Shown piece after piece: positions 1-7,351 of a DNA stretch of 32,962 nucleotides. The stretch lies in contig LGER01000018.1 of the NCBI GenBank assembly GCA_001507915.1, positions 1 through 32,962 of the forward strand, in the 5' to 3' direction. The notes beneath the pieces are model-generated. The model had not been told where the DNA came from. It was given only the letters and a program-made list of their open reading frames with translations, and did no database searches. This DNA is from Desulfonauticus sp. 38_4375 (GTDB taxonomy: Bacteria; Desulfobacterota; Desulfovibrionia; Desulfovibrionales; Desulfonatronovibrionaceae). Position 1 is the stretch's first letter, and every line of letters begins with the position of its first letter. The translations under genes and the position numbers were made by a program.

Positions 1-1
1 G

Positions 2-553
2 CAAGGCAAGATAGATGCTTCAGTGTGGGAAAAGGAAGGAGAAGACTTACTCTATTTTGAAGTGGATAAGCAACTAGAGGCTCAAAAAGTCCTTGGCTGG
101 GGACAAAAACTGAAAAATTATTTTTATGGCAACCTGGGGAGATATGTTCTGGAAACCCGGGTTGAGCAGCAGGATAAAAGTTTTTTCCCCTATCATGCTG
201 ATTTTTATTCCAGGTTGGGCATGACCTTTAGTCATGGGGATTATGCCAAGCGCAAGGAAGTAAAAGACTCCTTGCAAGTAGCCTGGGAGCTTTTTGTCAG
301 GTCTTTAGAGTTTCAGGTAAATGAGCGAGCCTTTTTAGGCCTGGCTATTTTGGCCCAGAAAAGAGGGGATTATCATACGGCCAAGGTGCTGGGAGAAAAG
401 GGCTTAGCCTATTTCCCCCAGAGCAAGCACTTAAGAATTTGTCTGGGGGTAAGTTTGCTTAATCTGGGCCAAAAAGAAAAGGCCAGAGAGTGTTTTCTAC
501 CTTACGCCTCAGAAGATGAAGTAGCCAGAAGTTATCTTGAGCAGTGCGTGTAG
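2..553 (+). CDS. TPR-repeat protein, C-terminal part (5' end outside window)
   Basis: The reading frame is open from the first bases of the window, so this is the tail of a longer protein; a GTG at 23 is unlikely to be the true start because in-frame codons continue upstream of it. The last ~90 residues form helix pairs of tetratricopeptide type (A-F-L-G-L-A-I-L-A ... G-D-Y-H-T-A-K-V-L-G-E-K-G-L, then L-R-I-C-L-G-V-S-L-L-N-L-G-Q-K-E-K-A). TPRs mediate protein contacts. The earlier part, with many aromatic residues, I do not recognise; such tails occur on several larger enzymes, so no function is assigned. It ends one base before the convergent flavoprotein gene. Confidence 0.6.
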   Translation, partial: QGKIDASVWEKEGEDLLYFEVDKQLEAQKVLGWGQKLKNYFYGNLGRYVLETRVEQQDKSFFPYHADFYSRLGMTFSHGDYAKRKEVKDSLQVAWELFVRSLEFQVNERAFLGLAILAQKRGDYHTAKVLGEKGLAYFPQSKHLRICLGVSLLNLGQKEKARECFLPYASEDEVARSYLEQCV

Positions 554-554
554 G

Positions 555-1130
555 TTAAGGCAAAAGTTTGTTGGCCAGTTCTTTGGCCTGGTCAAAGATT
601 TCTGGATAGTTTTCTATATCTCCTTTGGCATAAGGTCCACATACCCGTAAAAGATGGGAGTGGGTAAAGCCCAGCCAGTTAAAAAAATAACTATAACGAG
701 GATAGATATCAGCGAAAAGTTTTTCCTTGGGATGTCCCTGTACAAGGATAAAAACTAGATGTTTCCCAGGTTGCAAGCGGGTTTTGACTTCTTTGTTGGT
801 GGCATAATCTGGTCTTAGGAAGGAAAAGGTTCTGTCTATAAAAGCCTTTAGCTGGGCTGATACTTCGCCAAAATACACGGGTGAGGCCAGTACCAAAAGG
901 TCTGAGTCAGCTACTTTTTGTAACACAGGTTTTAGGTCGTCTTCGCCAATGCAGTGCTCCAGCCTGGTTTTGCAGGCAAAGCAGGCCTGACAGCCCTTGT
1001 AGGTGAGGCCATTTAAGTGATAGGTGCTTACTTCTGCGCCTTTGGCTTGCAAGAGGGAAGTGAAAAAGTCGGCTAAAGTAGAGCTATTGCCTTTTCTTCT
1101 GGGACTTCCTAAAAGGGAAACTACTTTCAT
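555..1130 (-). CDS. Iron-sulfur flavoprotein / NADPH-dependent FMN reductase family protein
   Basis: A 191-residue flavodoxin-fold protein. The N-terminus M-K-V-V-S-L-L-G-S-P-R-R-K-G-N-S is the FMN-phosphate loop of the family. Residues C47, C50, C53 and C60 form a compact C-x2-C-x2-C-x6-C motif like the one that ligates a 4Fe-4S cluster in the archaeal iron-sulfur flavoprotein Isf. S-P-V-Y-F-G-E-V-S-A-Q-L-K-A-F-I-D-R near residue 84 is the typical second flavin-contact segment. Such proteins are cytoplasmic and move electrons between ferredoxin-like donors and small oxidants (oxygen, peroxide or quinones); the substrate here is unknown. It diverges from the SagB-type reductase at 1195 across a 64-base gap, so the two may share a control region. 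Confidence 0.8.
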   Translation of the reverse strand: MKVVSLLGSPRRKGNSSTLADFFTSLLQAKGAEVSTYHLNGLTYKGCQACFACKTRLEHCIGEDDLKPVLQKVADSDLLVLASPVYFGEVSAQLKAFIDRTFSFLRPDYATNKEVKTRLQPGKHLVFILVQGHPKEKLFADIYPRYSYFFNWLGFTHSHLLRVCGPYAKGDIENYPEIFDQAKELANKLLP

Positions 1131-1194
1131 TTTTAAGCTCCTTAAAAAAACTCTTATTTTAAATTAGATAAAGAAAAAGCCAAGGAGTGTAAAT

Positions 1195-1917
1195 ATGCCT
1201 GATTTAAAAAAATCTTGGGGCTGGCAATACTGGCAAAAAACAAAGTTTAAAAGAGAAGAGCTTCCCTTCTGGGAGCCTTTGCGAATTGGCCCGGAAAAAA
1301 AGAAGACAGAAGACCAGGTAGCAGAAATTTTTCTTCCTGCACCGCAACAGGACGACTTTTTAGAATTAGTAAAAAAGAGGAGGTCTCAAAGAAGGTTTAA
1401 AGATGAGTTTGTAGACTTAAAAAACCTTAGTTATCTCCTTTATGCTGGGTATGGAGTAAGTGGGAGAGCAGGATTTTATGCCTTAAAAACTGCTCCTTCT
1501 GCTGGAGCACTTTATCCCTGTCAGCTTTATGTGGTGGCCAGAAAGGTGAGCGACCTGGAGCCTGGAGTGTACTTTTTTGAACCAGAGAAATTTAAACTGG
1601 AACAGAAAAGAGAAGGAGATTTTTCTTCAAACCTGGCTAAAGCCTGTCTGGACCAGAGTTTTGTGGGCAAGGCTGCCTTTAATATTGTCCTTAGTGCAGT
1701 TTTTAGAAGGAATATGATTAAATACGGCCATAGAGGGCTCAGGTATATTTTGCTGGATGCCGGGCATATTGCGCAAAATATTTTGCTTGCAGCAACTCAC
1801 CTGGGATTGGGTGCCTGCCCAGTGGCAGCTTTTTTTGATGAAGAGGTAGATAATATTTTGCAAATAAATGGAGAAGAAGAAAGTACTCTTTATTTGTTGA
1901 GTGTAGGTAAAAGTTAA
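1195..1917 (+). CDS. SagB-type nitroreductase-family dehydrogenase
   Basis: 240 residues. The segment L-V-K-K-R-R-S-Q-R-R-F (about 59-69) is the FMN-phosphate-binding start of nitroreductase-family enzymes, T-A-P-S-A-G-A-L-Y-P-C-Q-L-Y-V-V (about 101-116) is the signature of the SagB/thiazole-oxidase subgroup, and G-L-G-A-C-P-V-A-A-F-F near 203-213 is the usual C-terminal flavin segment. SagB enzymes in peptide toxin clusters oxidise azolines to azoles, but stand-alone copies like this one are common in anaerobes and have no assigned substrate; no YcaO cyclase or precursor peptide is adjacent. The start is supported by AAGGAG at 1182-1187, seven bases before the ATG. A 12-base-pair inverted repeat follows the stop. 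Confidence 0.8.
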   Translation: MPDLKKSWGWQYWQKTKFKREELPFWEPLRIGPEKKKTEDQVAEIFLPAPQQDDFLELVKKRRSQRRFKDEFVDLKNLSYLLYAGYGVSGRAGFYALKTAPSAGALYPCQLYVVARKVSDLEPGVYFFEPEKFKLEQKREGDFSSNLAKACLDQSFVGKAAFNIVLSAVFRRNMIKYGHRGLRYILLDAGHIAQNILLAATHLGLGACPVAAFFDEEVDNILQINGEEESTLYLLSVGKS

Positions 1918-1943
1918 AGCCAGGATTTTGGTCCTGGCTTTAA
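1914..1943. terminator. Hairpin terminator between the SagB-type gene and the PII gene
   Basis: A perfect 12-bp inverted repeat (arm TTAAAGCCAGGA, loop TTTTGG) begins inside the SagB stop codon. The stem ends in A/T pairs, giving a short U run on the plus-strand transcript. It sits between two convergent genes, so it may stop both transcripts. Confidence 0.65.
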
Positions 1944-1971
1944 CTGAGAAGAGAGACTTTTAGGGGAGGTG

Positions 1972-2313
1972 TTAGCCCATAGCTTGAGGTCCTGTTTCTT
2001 CAGTTCGAATGCGTAAGGCCTCAGCTATTTCCAGCACAAAGATTACGCCATCTCCTTCTTTGCCAGTATAAGCCCCTTCCTGGATGGCTTTTAAGCAGGG
2101 TTGGACAAAGTCTTCATTAACCCCAATTTCCAGGCGAACCTTTTTGAGAAGGTTTACCTCTTTTAAAACTCCTCGGTAAGTTTCGGTAAACCCCTTTTGC
2201 CTGCCACTACCCAAAACATTGGTAACAGACATGTTGTATATTTTAGCAGCGTAAAGTTTTTCTTTTACGTCATTTAATTTTTCTGGCCGAATGTAAGCTA
2301 TAACTAGTTTCAT
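1972..2313 (-). CDS. glnK: PII nitrogen-regulatory protein (GlnK/GlnB family)
   Basis: 113 residues, normal PII length. It binds ATP/ADP and 2-oxoglutarate and in AmtB-linked pairs plugs the ammonium channel when nitrogen is plentiful. Visible are the T-loop (G-S-G-R-Q-K-G-F-T-E-T-Y-R-G, residues 35-48), the C-loop T-G-K-E-G-D-G-V-I-F-V and R-I-R-T-E near the end, which hold nucleotide. Residue 51, the uridylylated tyrosine of E. coli GlnB/GlnK, is lysine here, and residue 49 (phosphoserine in cyanobacteria) is valine, so neither known covalent switch is available. It lies 21 bases downstream of amtB in the same operon, which is why I name it glnK rather than glnB. Confidence 0.93.
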   Translation of the reverse strand: MKLVIAYIRPEKLNDVKEKLYAAKIYNMSVTNVLGSGRQKGFTETYRGVLKEVNLLKKVRLEIGVNEDFVQPCLKAIQEGAYTGKEGDGVIFVLEIAEALRIRTEETGPQAMG

Positions 2314-2334
2314 AAGACTGTACTCCTTTTGGCT

Positions 2335-3681
2335 TTATTCAGTAGTAAAAATCTGAAAGCTGGGATAGGCTTCCATTCCGTGTTCCTCGATATCCAGGCC
2401 CTTAATTTCCTCTTCCTTGCTTACTCGAATGCCCATGCTTTTCTTAAGCAAACCAAAGAGTATTAAGCCGCAACCAAAAGCCCAGAGAAAACCACTGGCC
2501 ACACCAATAAATTGAGTGACAACCAGTTTAAAGCTTCCACCATAGAAAACCCCGGTTGCATCGCCAAACCCTGGAGCGGCAAAGAAACCCACAGCCAGGG
2601 TTCCAAAGGCTCCACACACGCCATGTACAGAAACTGCACCCACTGGGTCATCTATTTTTAGTTTTTTATCCAAAAATTCCACAGAAATCACACATAATAT
2701 TCCAGCCATAAGACCTATGAGGATTGAACCCACAGGTGATACTTCATAACAGCCAGCAGTAATACCCACCAAACCAGCTAGGGCTCCATTTAAGCTAAAG
2801 GAGACATCAGGCTTGCCAAATCTTAGCCAGGCAGCAAGCATGGCCCCAATTACACCTGCAGCTGCAGCCAAGTTGGTGTTTACAGCAATATAGCCAATAG
2901 TCCCATCCACGCTAGTGGTGCTTCCAGGGTTAAAACCAAACCAGCCAAACCAGAGGATAAAAACCCCTAAACCAGCTAAGGGAATGTTGTGTCCTGGAAT
3001 GGCCTTAGATGTTCCGTCTGGAGTATATTTCCCAGTCCTGGGCCCTAAAAGAAGAGCACCAGCTAAAGCCAACCAACCGCCAATGGAATGGACCACTGTG
3101 GAACCAGCAAAGTCAATAAAACCAAGGCCTTCTAACCAGCCAGAACCCTCATCTCCCAGGAGCAGACTTCCCCAGGCCCAGTGCCCAAAAAGGGGATAGA
3201 TAAGGGCACTGACCACTATGGAAACAATGACATAAGCAGGAAACTTCATGCGCTCAGCCACGCCTCCAGAGATGATGGTGGAAGCTGTAGCGCAAAATAC
3301 ACACTGGAAAAACCAGAAGGTAAGTATCCAGGCACCACCACTGGCAAAATTAACTCCTTTTAGACCAAAGAGAGAAGTTCCAACAATTCCACCCACATCT
3401 GTTCCAAACATAAGCCCAAACCCCAGAAGAAAAAACAAAATAGAACCAAAGGCAAAATCAATAAGATTTTTCATCAGGATATTGCCAGCGTTTTTGGCTC
3501 TGGTAAAACCAACCTCTACCATGGCAAAGCCAGCTTGCATAAACATAACCAAAATGGCTGCCAACAAAGTCCAGAGAATATTGGCCCTGTCCTGGGTTAA
3601 AAAACTGTCTTCAGCCCAGGCTAGAGAAGGACTACTTAAGATTAAGACTAAAAATAAAAACCACCCTGCTTTTTTAAACAC
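2335..3681 (-). CDS. amtB: Ammonium transporter AmtB
   Basis: 448 residues. The N-terminus has a cleavable signal peptide (hydrophobic F-L-F-L-V-L-I-L ending near A-W-A), followed by about eleven membrane spans, the usual Amt plan. The pore twin histidines are visible as H198 (S-T-V-V-H-S-I-G-G) and H353 (V-S-V-H-G-V-C-G-A-F-G). It carries ammonium across the inner membrane and is gated by the PII protein encoded next. The start is GTG at 3681, chosen because AGGAGG at 3688-3693 is six bases away and the signal peptide begins directly after it. I searched the upstream 200 bases for a sigma-54 promoter, often found on amtB, and saw no convincing one. Confidence 0.95.
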   Translation of the reverse strand: MFKKAGWFLFLVLILSSPSLAWAEDSFLTQDRANILWTLLAAILVMFMQAGFAMVEVGFTRAKNAGNILMKNLIDFAFGSILFFLLGFGLMFGTDVGGIVGTSLFGLKGVNFASGGAWILTFWFFQCVFCATASTIISGGVAERMKFPAYVIVSIVVSALIYPLFGHWAWGSLLLGDEGSGWLEGLGFIDFAGSTVVHSIGGWLALAGALLLGPRTGKYTPDGTSKAIPGHNIPLAGLGVFILWFGWFGFNPGSTTSVDGTIGYIAVNTNLAAAAGVIGAMLAAWLRFGKPDVSFSLNGALAGLVGITAGCYEVSPVGSILIGLMAGILCVISVEFLDKKLKIDDPVGAVSVHGVCGAFGTLAVGFFAAPGFGDATGVFYGGSFKLVVTQFIGVASGFLWAFGCGLILFGLLKKSMGIRVSKEEEIKGLDIEEHGMEAYPSFQIFTTE

Positions 3682-3894
3682 TCTCCACCTCCTGATTTAA
3701 ATATTGCTTATTTTCTTAAAAGCAATAAAAGGGCCAGGAGTATAACTTATTGAAATAAAAGAATTTCTTTCTGGGCCGGGTAATAATTTTATGCAAAAAT
3801 GTAAAAAATATGTAGAAATTAGTAGGGTTTTTAGGTTTTAAAATAACAGAATTGTAAAATTAAAACCTGGAGAAAGGGTTAAGAGAAAATCAGG

Positions 3895-6567
3895 TTATTG
3901 TTTGGTTTTAAGTTTTGCGCGTATGAGTTTGTCCATTTCTACCACCAGAATTACGCTCAAAGAAGTGAGGAGGATAATAAGCCATTGGTTTGGACTAAGA
4001 GAGGTAGTCCTAAATATCTGTTTAAGAAAGGGAGTATAGAGTACTGCCAGTTGAGATAAAAAGGCTACAATTAAGCTGTAGAACAGAAAGGGGTTGTTAA
4101 AGGGGTTCAGTTTAAACAGGGAAAGAGTTTCTGACCTGGAATTTAGGGCTTGAAAAAATTGGAAAAATACCATTGTGGTCATGGCTACGCTTCTGGCTTC
4201 CTCCAGAGGATAACCTTGTTTTAAGGCTAAATAAAAATTAAAAATAACTCCTAAACCAATGGTTATAGCTACCAGGATGGTTCTTTGAAGGAGTAAAGAA
4301 GAGATAATTGGTTCTTTAGGTGGCCTGGGTGCACGGTATTGAATATTTTTCTCTCCAGGTTCAAAGGCCAAGGCTATGTCCTGTAAACCATTGGTGACCA
4401 GATTTATCCAGAGCAGCTGAACTGCCAGATAAGGAATGGGTAAATTTAAAAGTAAGCTTAACAGAATGGAAATAACAGCAGCTATGCCTGTAGGTAGGAG
4501 AAAAAATATGACTTTACGAATATTGTCAAATACAATGCGCCCTTCTTTCAGAGCATAGGCAATGCTAGCAAAATTGTCATCCAGGATGACCATGTCAGCA
4601 GCTTCTTTGGCCACATCAGTGCCTGATTTACCCATGGCAATTCCAATGTGAGCGCTTTTTAGGGCTGGAGCGTCGTTTACTCCATCGCCGGTAACCGCTA
4701 CAATTTCTCCTTGTTCTTTGAGTAAATTGACAATCTGGAGTTTATGCTCTGGAGAAACTCTGGCAAAAATGGTGGTTTCTTTTAGTTTTTGTTTTAACTC
4801 TTCTGGAGATAAACTTTCCAATTCAATTCCTGTTAGGGTTGAAGTATTTTTTTCTGCCAGTTCAAGTTGCTCTCCGATACTTTTGGCTGTGAGGGCTTGA
4901 TCTCCTGTGAGCATCAATATGCGCACTCCAGCCTTTTTCAATTCCTTAATGGCCTGTTTGGCTTCTTCTCGAGGGGGGTCTATGAGACCTTGTAAGCCAG
5001 CAAAGATTAGTCCACTTTCTAGGTCCTGGGTTCTGATTTTATGAACATCCCTGGGAAGTTCTTTGTAGGCAAAGGCTAAAACTCTAAGACCTTGGGAAGC
5101 AAAACTTTTTTCTGCTTCACTAAAAGCTTTTTGGGGAAAGGATTCTTCCAAGAGGCAATTGGTGCAAATTTTAAGAAGATGTTCCAATCCTCCCTTTAAG
5201 AGAAGGATATTTTTCTCTTCTCCCTGATGTAAAGTGGCCATGTATCCCCTTTCTGATTCAAAGGGCAATATGTCCAGAAGAGGATATTTTTTTTGTTCCT
5301 CTTCCAGCAAAAGACCCGCTTTTAAGGCTGCTATAAGCAAAGCCCCTTCAGTGGGGTCGCCTTGTACCTGGTAGCTATTATCCTGGAAAATTAGCCTGGA
5401 TTCATTGCAGAGTAAGCCAATGCGCAAGATATTTTTTACCCTTGTTTCTTCTTCTGGCTTAAGGGGCATTTTTTCATGTAAAATTCTACCCTTTGGCTCA
5501 TAACCAGACCCTTCTACCTCATAAGTATGTTGACCATCAAAGATAAGTTTGGTGGTCATTTGATTTTTGGTAAGAGTCCCTGTTTTGTCAGAACAAATAA
5601 CCGTAGTGCTGCCTAAGGTTTCCACTGTGGGCAAGGTACGAATAATAGCATTTTGTCTAGCCATGCGGTTAACTCCTATGGCTAGAGCGATGGTTACCAC
5701 AATAGGCAGTCCTTCAGGTATGGTGGCCACAGCAGCAGCTACAGCTGTAAGAAAAATTTCCGTTAGAGGAATTTCTTTTAGATGACCTGCAATGGTAATT
5801 AAAAGGGCAGAGCCCAAAACCAGTAGCCCTAGTCTATTACCTAAGGAATCTATTTTTTGTTGAATGGGAATTTTAGTAAGCTGGCTGGCTTTGGTCTTGG
5901 CTGCAATGTTTCCCAAAACAGTATTGGCCCCTGTTTCTACCACTACTCCCAGTCCGCGACCTTTGGTTATCCAGGTGCCCATAAAAAGCATATTTTTTTG
6001 TTCAGCAAGAGGTAGCCTGGAGTTGGCTGTAAATTCACTTTCTTTTAAACTGGGAAGAGATTCGCCAGTTAATATGGACTCGTCAGCATACAGACTTTTG
6101 CTCTCCAGCAATCTTATGTCTGCTGGCACCTTGTCGCCAGAACTTAGCACCACTATATCGCCTGGCACCAAGGCTTTGCTATCCAGGCTGATTTTTTGCC
6201 CTTCTCTAAGGACAGTACTTTCTACATTGACCAGCTTTTGGAGGTCTAAGACGCTTTTGGCTGCCTTATATTCCTGAATAAAACCTATTAGTCCATTTAG
6301 AATAATCACTGAGAAAATAACAATGCCATCAATAAAATGGCCAAGTGAAAAGGTAACAATTCCAGCTACAATCAAGATATAAATGAGCGGGCTTTTAACT
6401 TGTTCTATAACCAGTTTAAATAGATTTATTGTTTCTGATTTTTCAATTTCATTGGGCCCAAAAACTTGCAGGCGCTTTTCTGCTTCCTGCAAGCTAAGGC
6501 CAGAAAGGGAAGTGTTTAACTGCTTTAGAACTTCTTTTTTTTCTTTTTTATACCAGGACATGTTCAT
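3895..6567 (-). CDS. P2-type cation-transporting ATPase (calcium-pump-like)
   Basis: 890 residues, full length for the family. Domains in order: an N-terminal cation-ATPase segment (about 5-70), M1-M2, the actuator domain with T-G-E-S (L-T-G-E-S-L-P-S), M3-M4 with P-E-G-L-P (E285), the phosphorylation site D-K-T-G-T-L-T (D327), the nucleotide domain, the hinge T-G-D-G-V-N-D-A-P, and six C-terminal spans including N-L-V-T-N-G-L-Q-D. The M4 glutamate in P-E-G-L-P and the acidic/asparagine residues in M6 resemble calcium pumps of the SERCA type; sodium or manganese are alternatives. It acts in the inner membrane, exporting cation at the cost of ATP. It stands alone, diverging from the KamA cassette across a 784-base gap. 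The start at 6567 has no strong ribosome-binding site; a second ATG two codons in is equally possible. Confidence 0.92.
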   Translation of the reverse strand: MNMSWYKKEKKEVLKQLNTSLSGLSLQEAEKRLQVFGPNEIEKSETINLFKLVIEQVKSPLIYILIVAGIVTFSLGHFIDGIVIFSVIILNGLIGFIQEYKAAKSVLDLQKLVNVESTVLREGQKISLDSKALVPGDIVVLSSGDKVPADIRLLESKSLYADESILTGESLPSLKESEFTANSRLPLAEQKNMLFMGTWITKGRGLGVVVETGANTVLGNIAAKTKASQLTKIPIQQKIDSLGNRLGLLVLGSALLITIAGHLKEIPLTEIFLTAVAAAVATIPEGLPIVVTIALAIGVNRMARQNAIIRTLPTVETLGSTTVICSDKTGTLTKNQMTTKLIFDGQHTYEVEGSGYEPKGRILHEKMPLKPEEETRVKNILRIGLLCNESRLIFQDNSYQVQGDPTEGALLIAALKAGLLLEEEQKKYPLLDILPFESERGYMATLHQGEEKNILLLKGGLEHLLKICTNCLLEESFPQKAFSEAEKSFASQGLRVLAFAYKELPRDVHKIRTQDLESGLIFAGLQGLIDPPREEAKQAIKELKKAGVRILMLTGDQALTAKSIGEQLELAEKNTSTLTGIELESLSPEELKQKLKETTIFARVSPEHKLQIVNLLKEQGEIVAVTGDGVNDAPALKSAHIGIAMGKSGTDVAKEAADMVILDDNFASIAYALKEGRIVFDNIRKVIFFLLPTGIAAVISILLSLLLNLPIPYLAVQLLWINLVTNGLQDIALAFEPGEKNIQYRAPRPPKEPIISSLLLQRTILVAITIGLGVIFNFYLALKQGYPLEEARSVAMTTMVFFQFFQALNSRSETLSLFKLNPFNNPFLFYSLIVAFLSQLAVLYTPFLKQIFRTTSLSPNQWLIILLTSLSVILVVEMDKLIRAKLKTKQ

Positions 6568-7351
6568 CTTTTAGTGTTTTGCTTCTCTTACACATAATAA
6601 GAACAGAAGAAGGAATCAAGATTTTTTTAAATCAATTTAGATTAATATCCTTACTCTTTTATAATAAAGACACACAGTTTTTTTTAATAGAGGATTTAGG
6701 CCTTTTTTTAGGCTAGGCTAAGTTAAAAAAAACAGATGAAATTGTGTTTTTATGCGTTTTTTTAATAAAAATAATTCTGATAAAGTATAAAAATTTCTGT
6801 TTTTATGGCTGAAGTAGGTGCTTTAGTATGTTATGTAGCGACTGGTTGAGTTTTTTTTTTGATTGGAAAAATAAGTTTTAATTTTATATTTTGGATAAGA
6901 ATGGCTAATTATAAATTTGATTTTTATATAAAAATGTGTATTTAATATTAATTTTTAGAAGTTTATAGCTTTATGTAGATATTGTTTTATGTTTTATAAG
7001 GTTGTAGTTAGTTTTCTTTGTTCTTTATTTTATTTTTATATTATTTGATTAATTTTATATTTTTTTTATAGGTTGTTTTAATTTTTTTGATTATATTTAA
7101 TTTTTTTTGTTTAATGATTTAATTTTATTTTAATCTAAGGTAGTGTGTAAGGTTTTAATTTGTTTGTTTTGTTTTTGTTGTTATATTGTTTTTTTTATGT
7201 GTGTAGTATGTGTAAGTATTTCTTGATATAAGGGTTGATATGCTTTTTTTTATAAAATTTTCTTGACCAATGATTGTTGGAGATATATTTGCGCTTTATG
7301 TTTTTGGGCGTTTTAGTTGGTTAATTGTTTTAAATAATAAGGAGAGAGGCC
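6568..7351. other. 784-base AT-rich, C-depleted divergent intergenic region
   Basis: I found no supportable gene on either strand; stops occur densely in all frames. From 6841 to 7260 my hand count on the plus strand is T 243, A 107, G 62 and C 8, an extreme cytosine shortage with G present. It must hold the promoters of the outward-facing P-type ATPase and KamA genes. There are runs of eight to ten T (for example 6851-6860), no tandem repeats of any regular length, and no tRNA or CRISPR. Confidence 0.75.
7263..7289 (+). promoter_or_regulatory. Possible sigma-70-type promoter of the KamA cassette
   Basis: TTGACC at 7263-7268 and TATATT at 7284-7289 are separated by 15 bases, shorter than the usual 16-18. 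It is the best -35/-10 pair I see within about 150 bases of the KamA start, and it would give a leader of about 55 bases. In sequence this AT-rich, chance matches are likely. Confidence 0.3.

Noticed and set aside
2915-3700. Long plus-strand frames antisense to amtB
   Set aside because: They are proline/lysine-rich translations opposite membrane-helix codons, have no ribosome-binding site, and amtB is complete and canonical on the other strand.
3682-3894. Sigma-54 promoter upstream of amtB
   Set aside because: Nitrogen-controlled amtB genes often have one, but I found no GG-N10-GC pair with acceptable flanks on the minus strand.
3864-3896. AACCTG ... CAGGTT inverted repeat as terminator of the P-type ATPase
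   Set aside because: Six-base arms with a 21-base loop and no T tract are not enough.
5864-6277. Plus-strand frame of 137 codons antisense to the P-type ATPase
   Set aside because: It lies opposite conserved actuator-domain codons; composition is a shadow of the real gene and no start signal is present.
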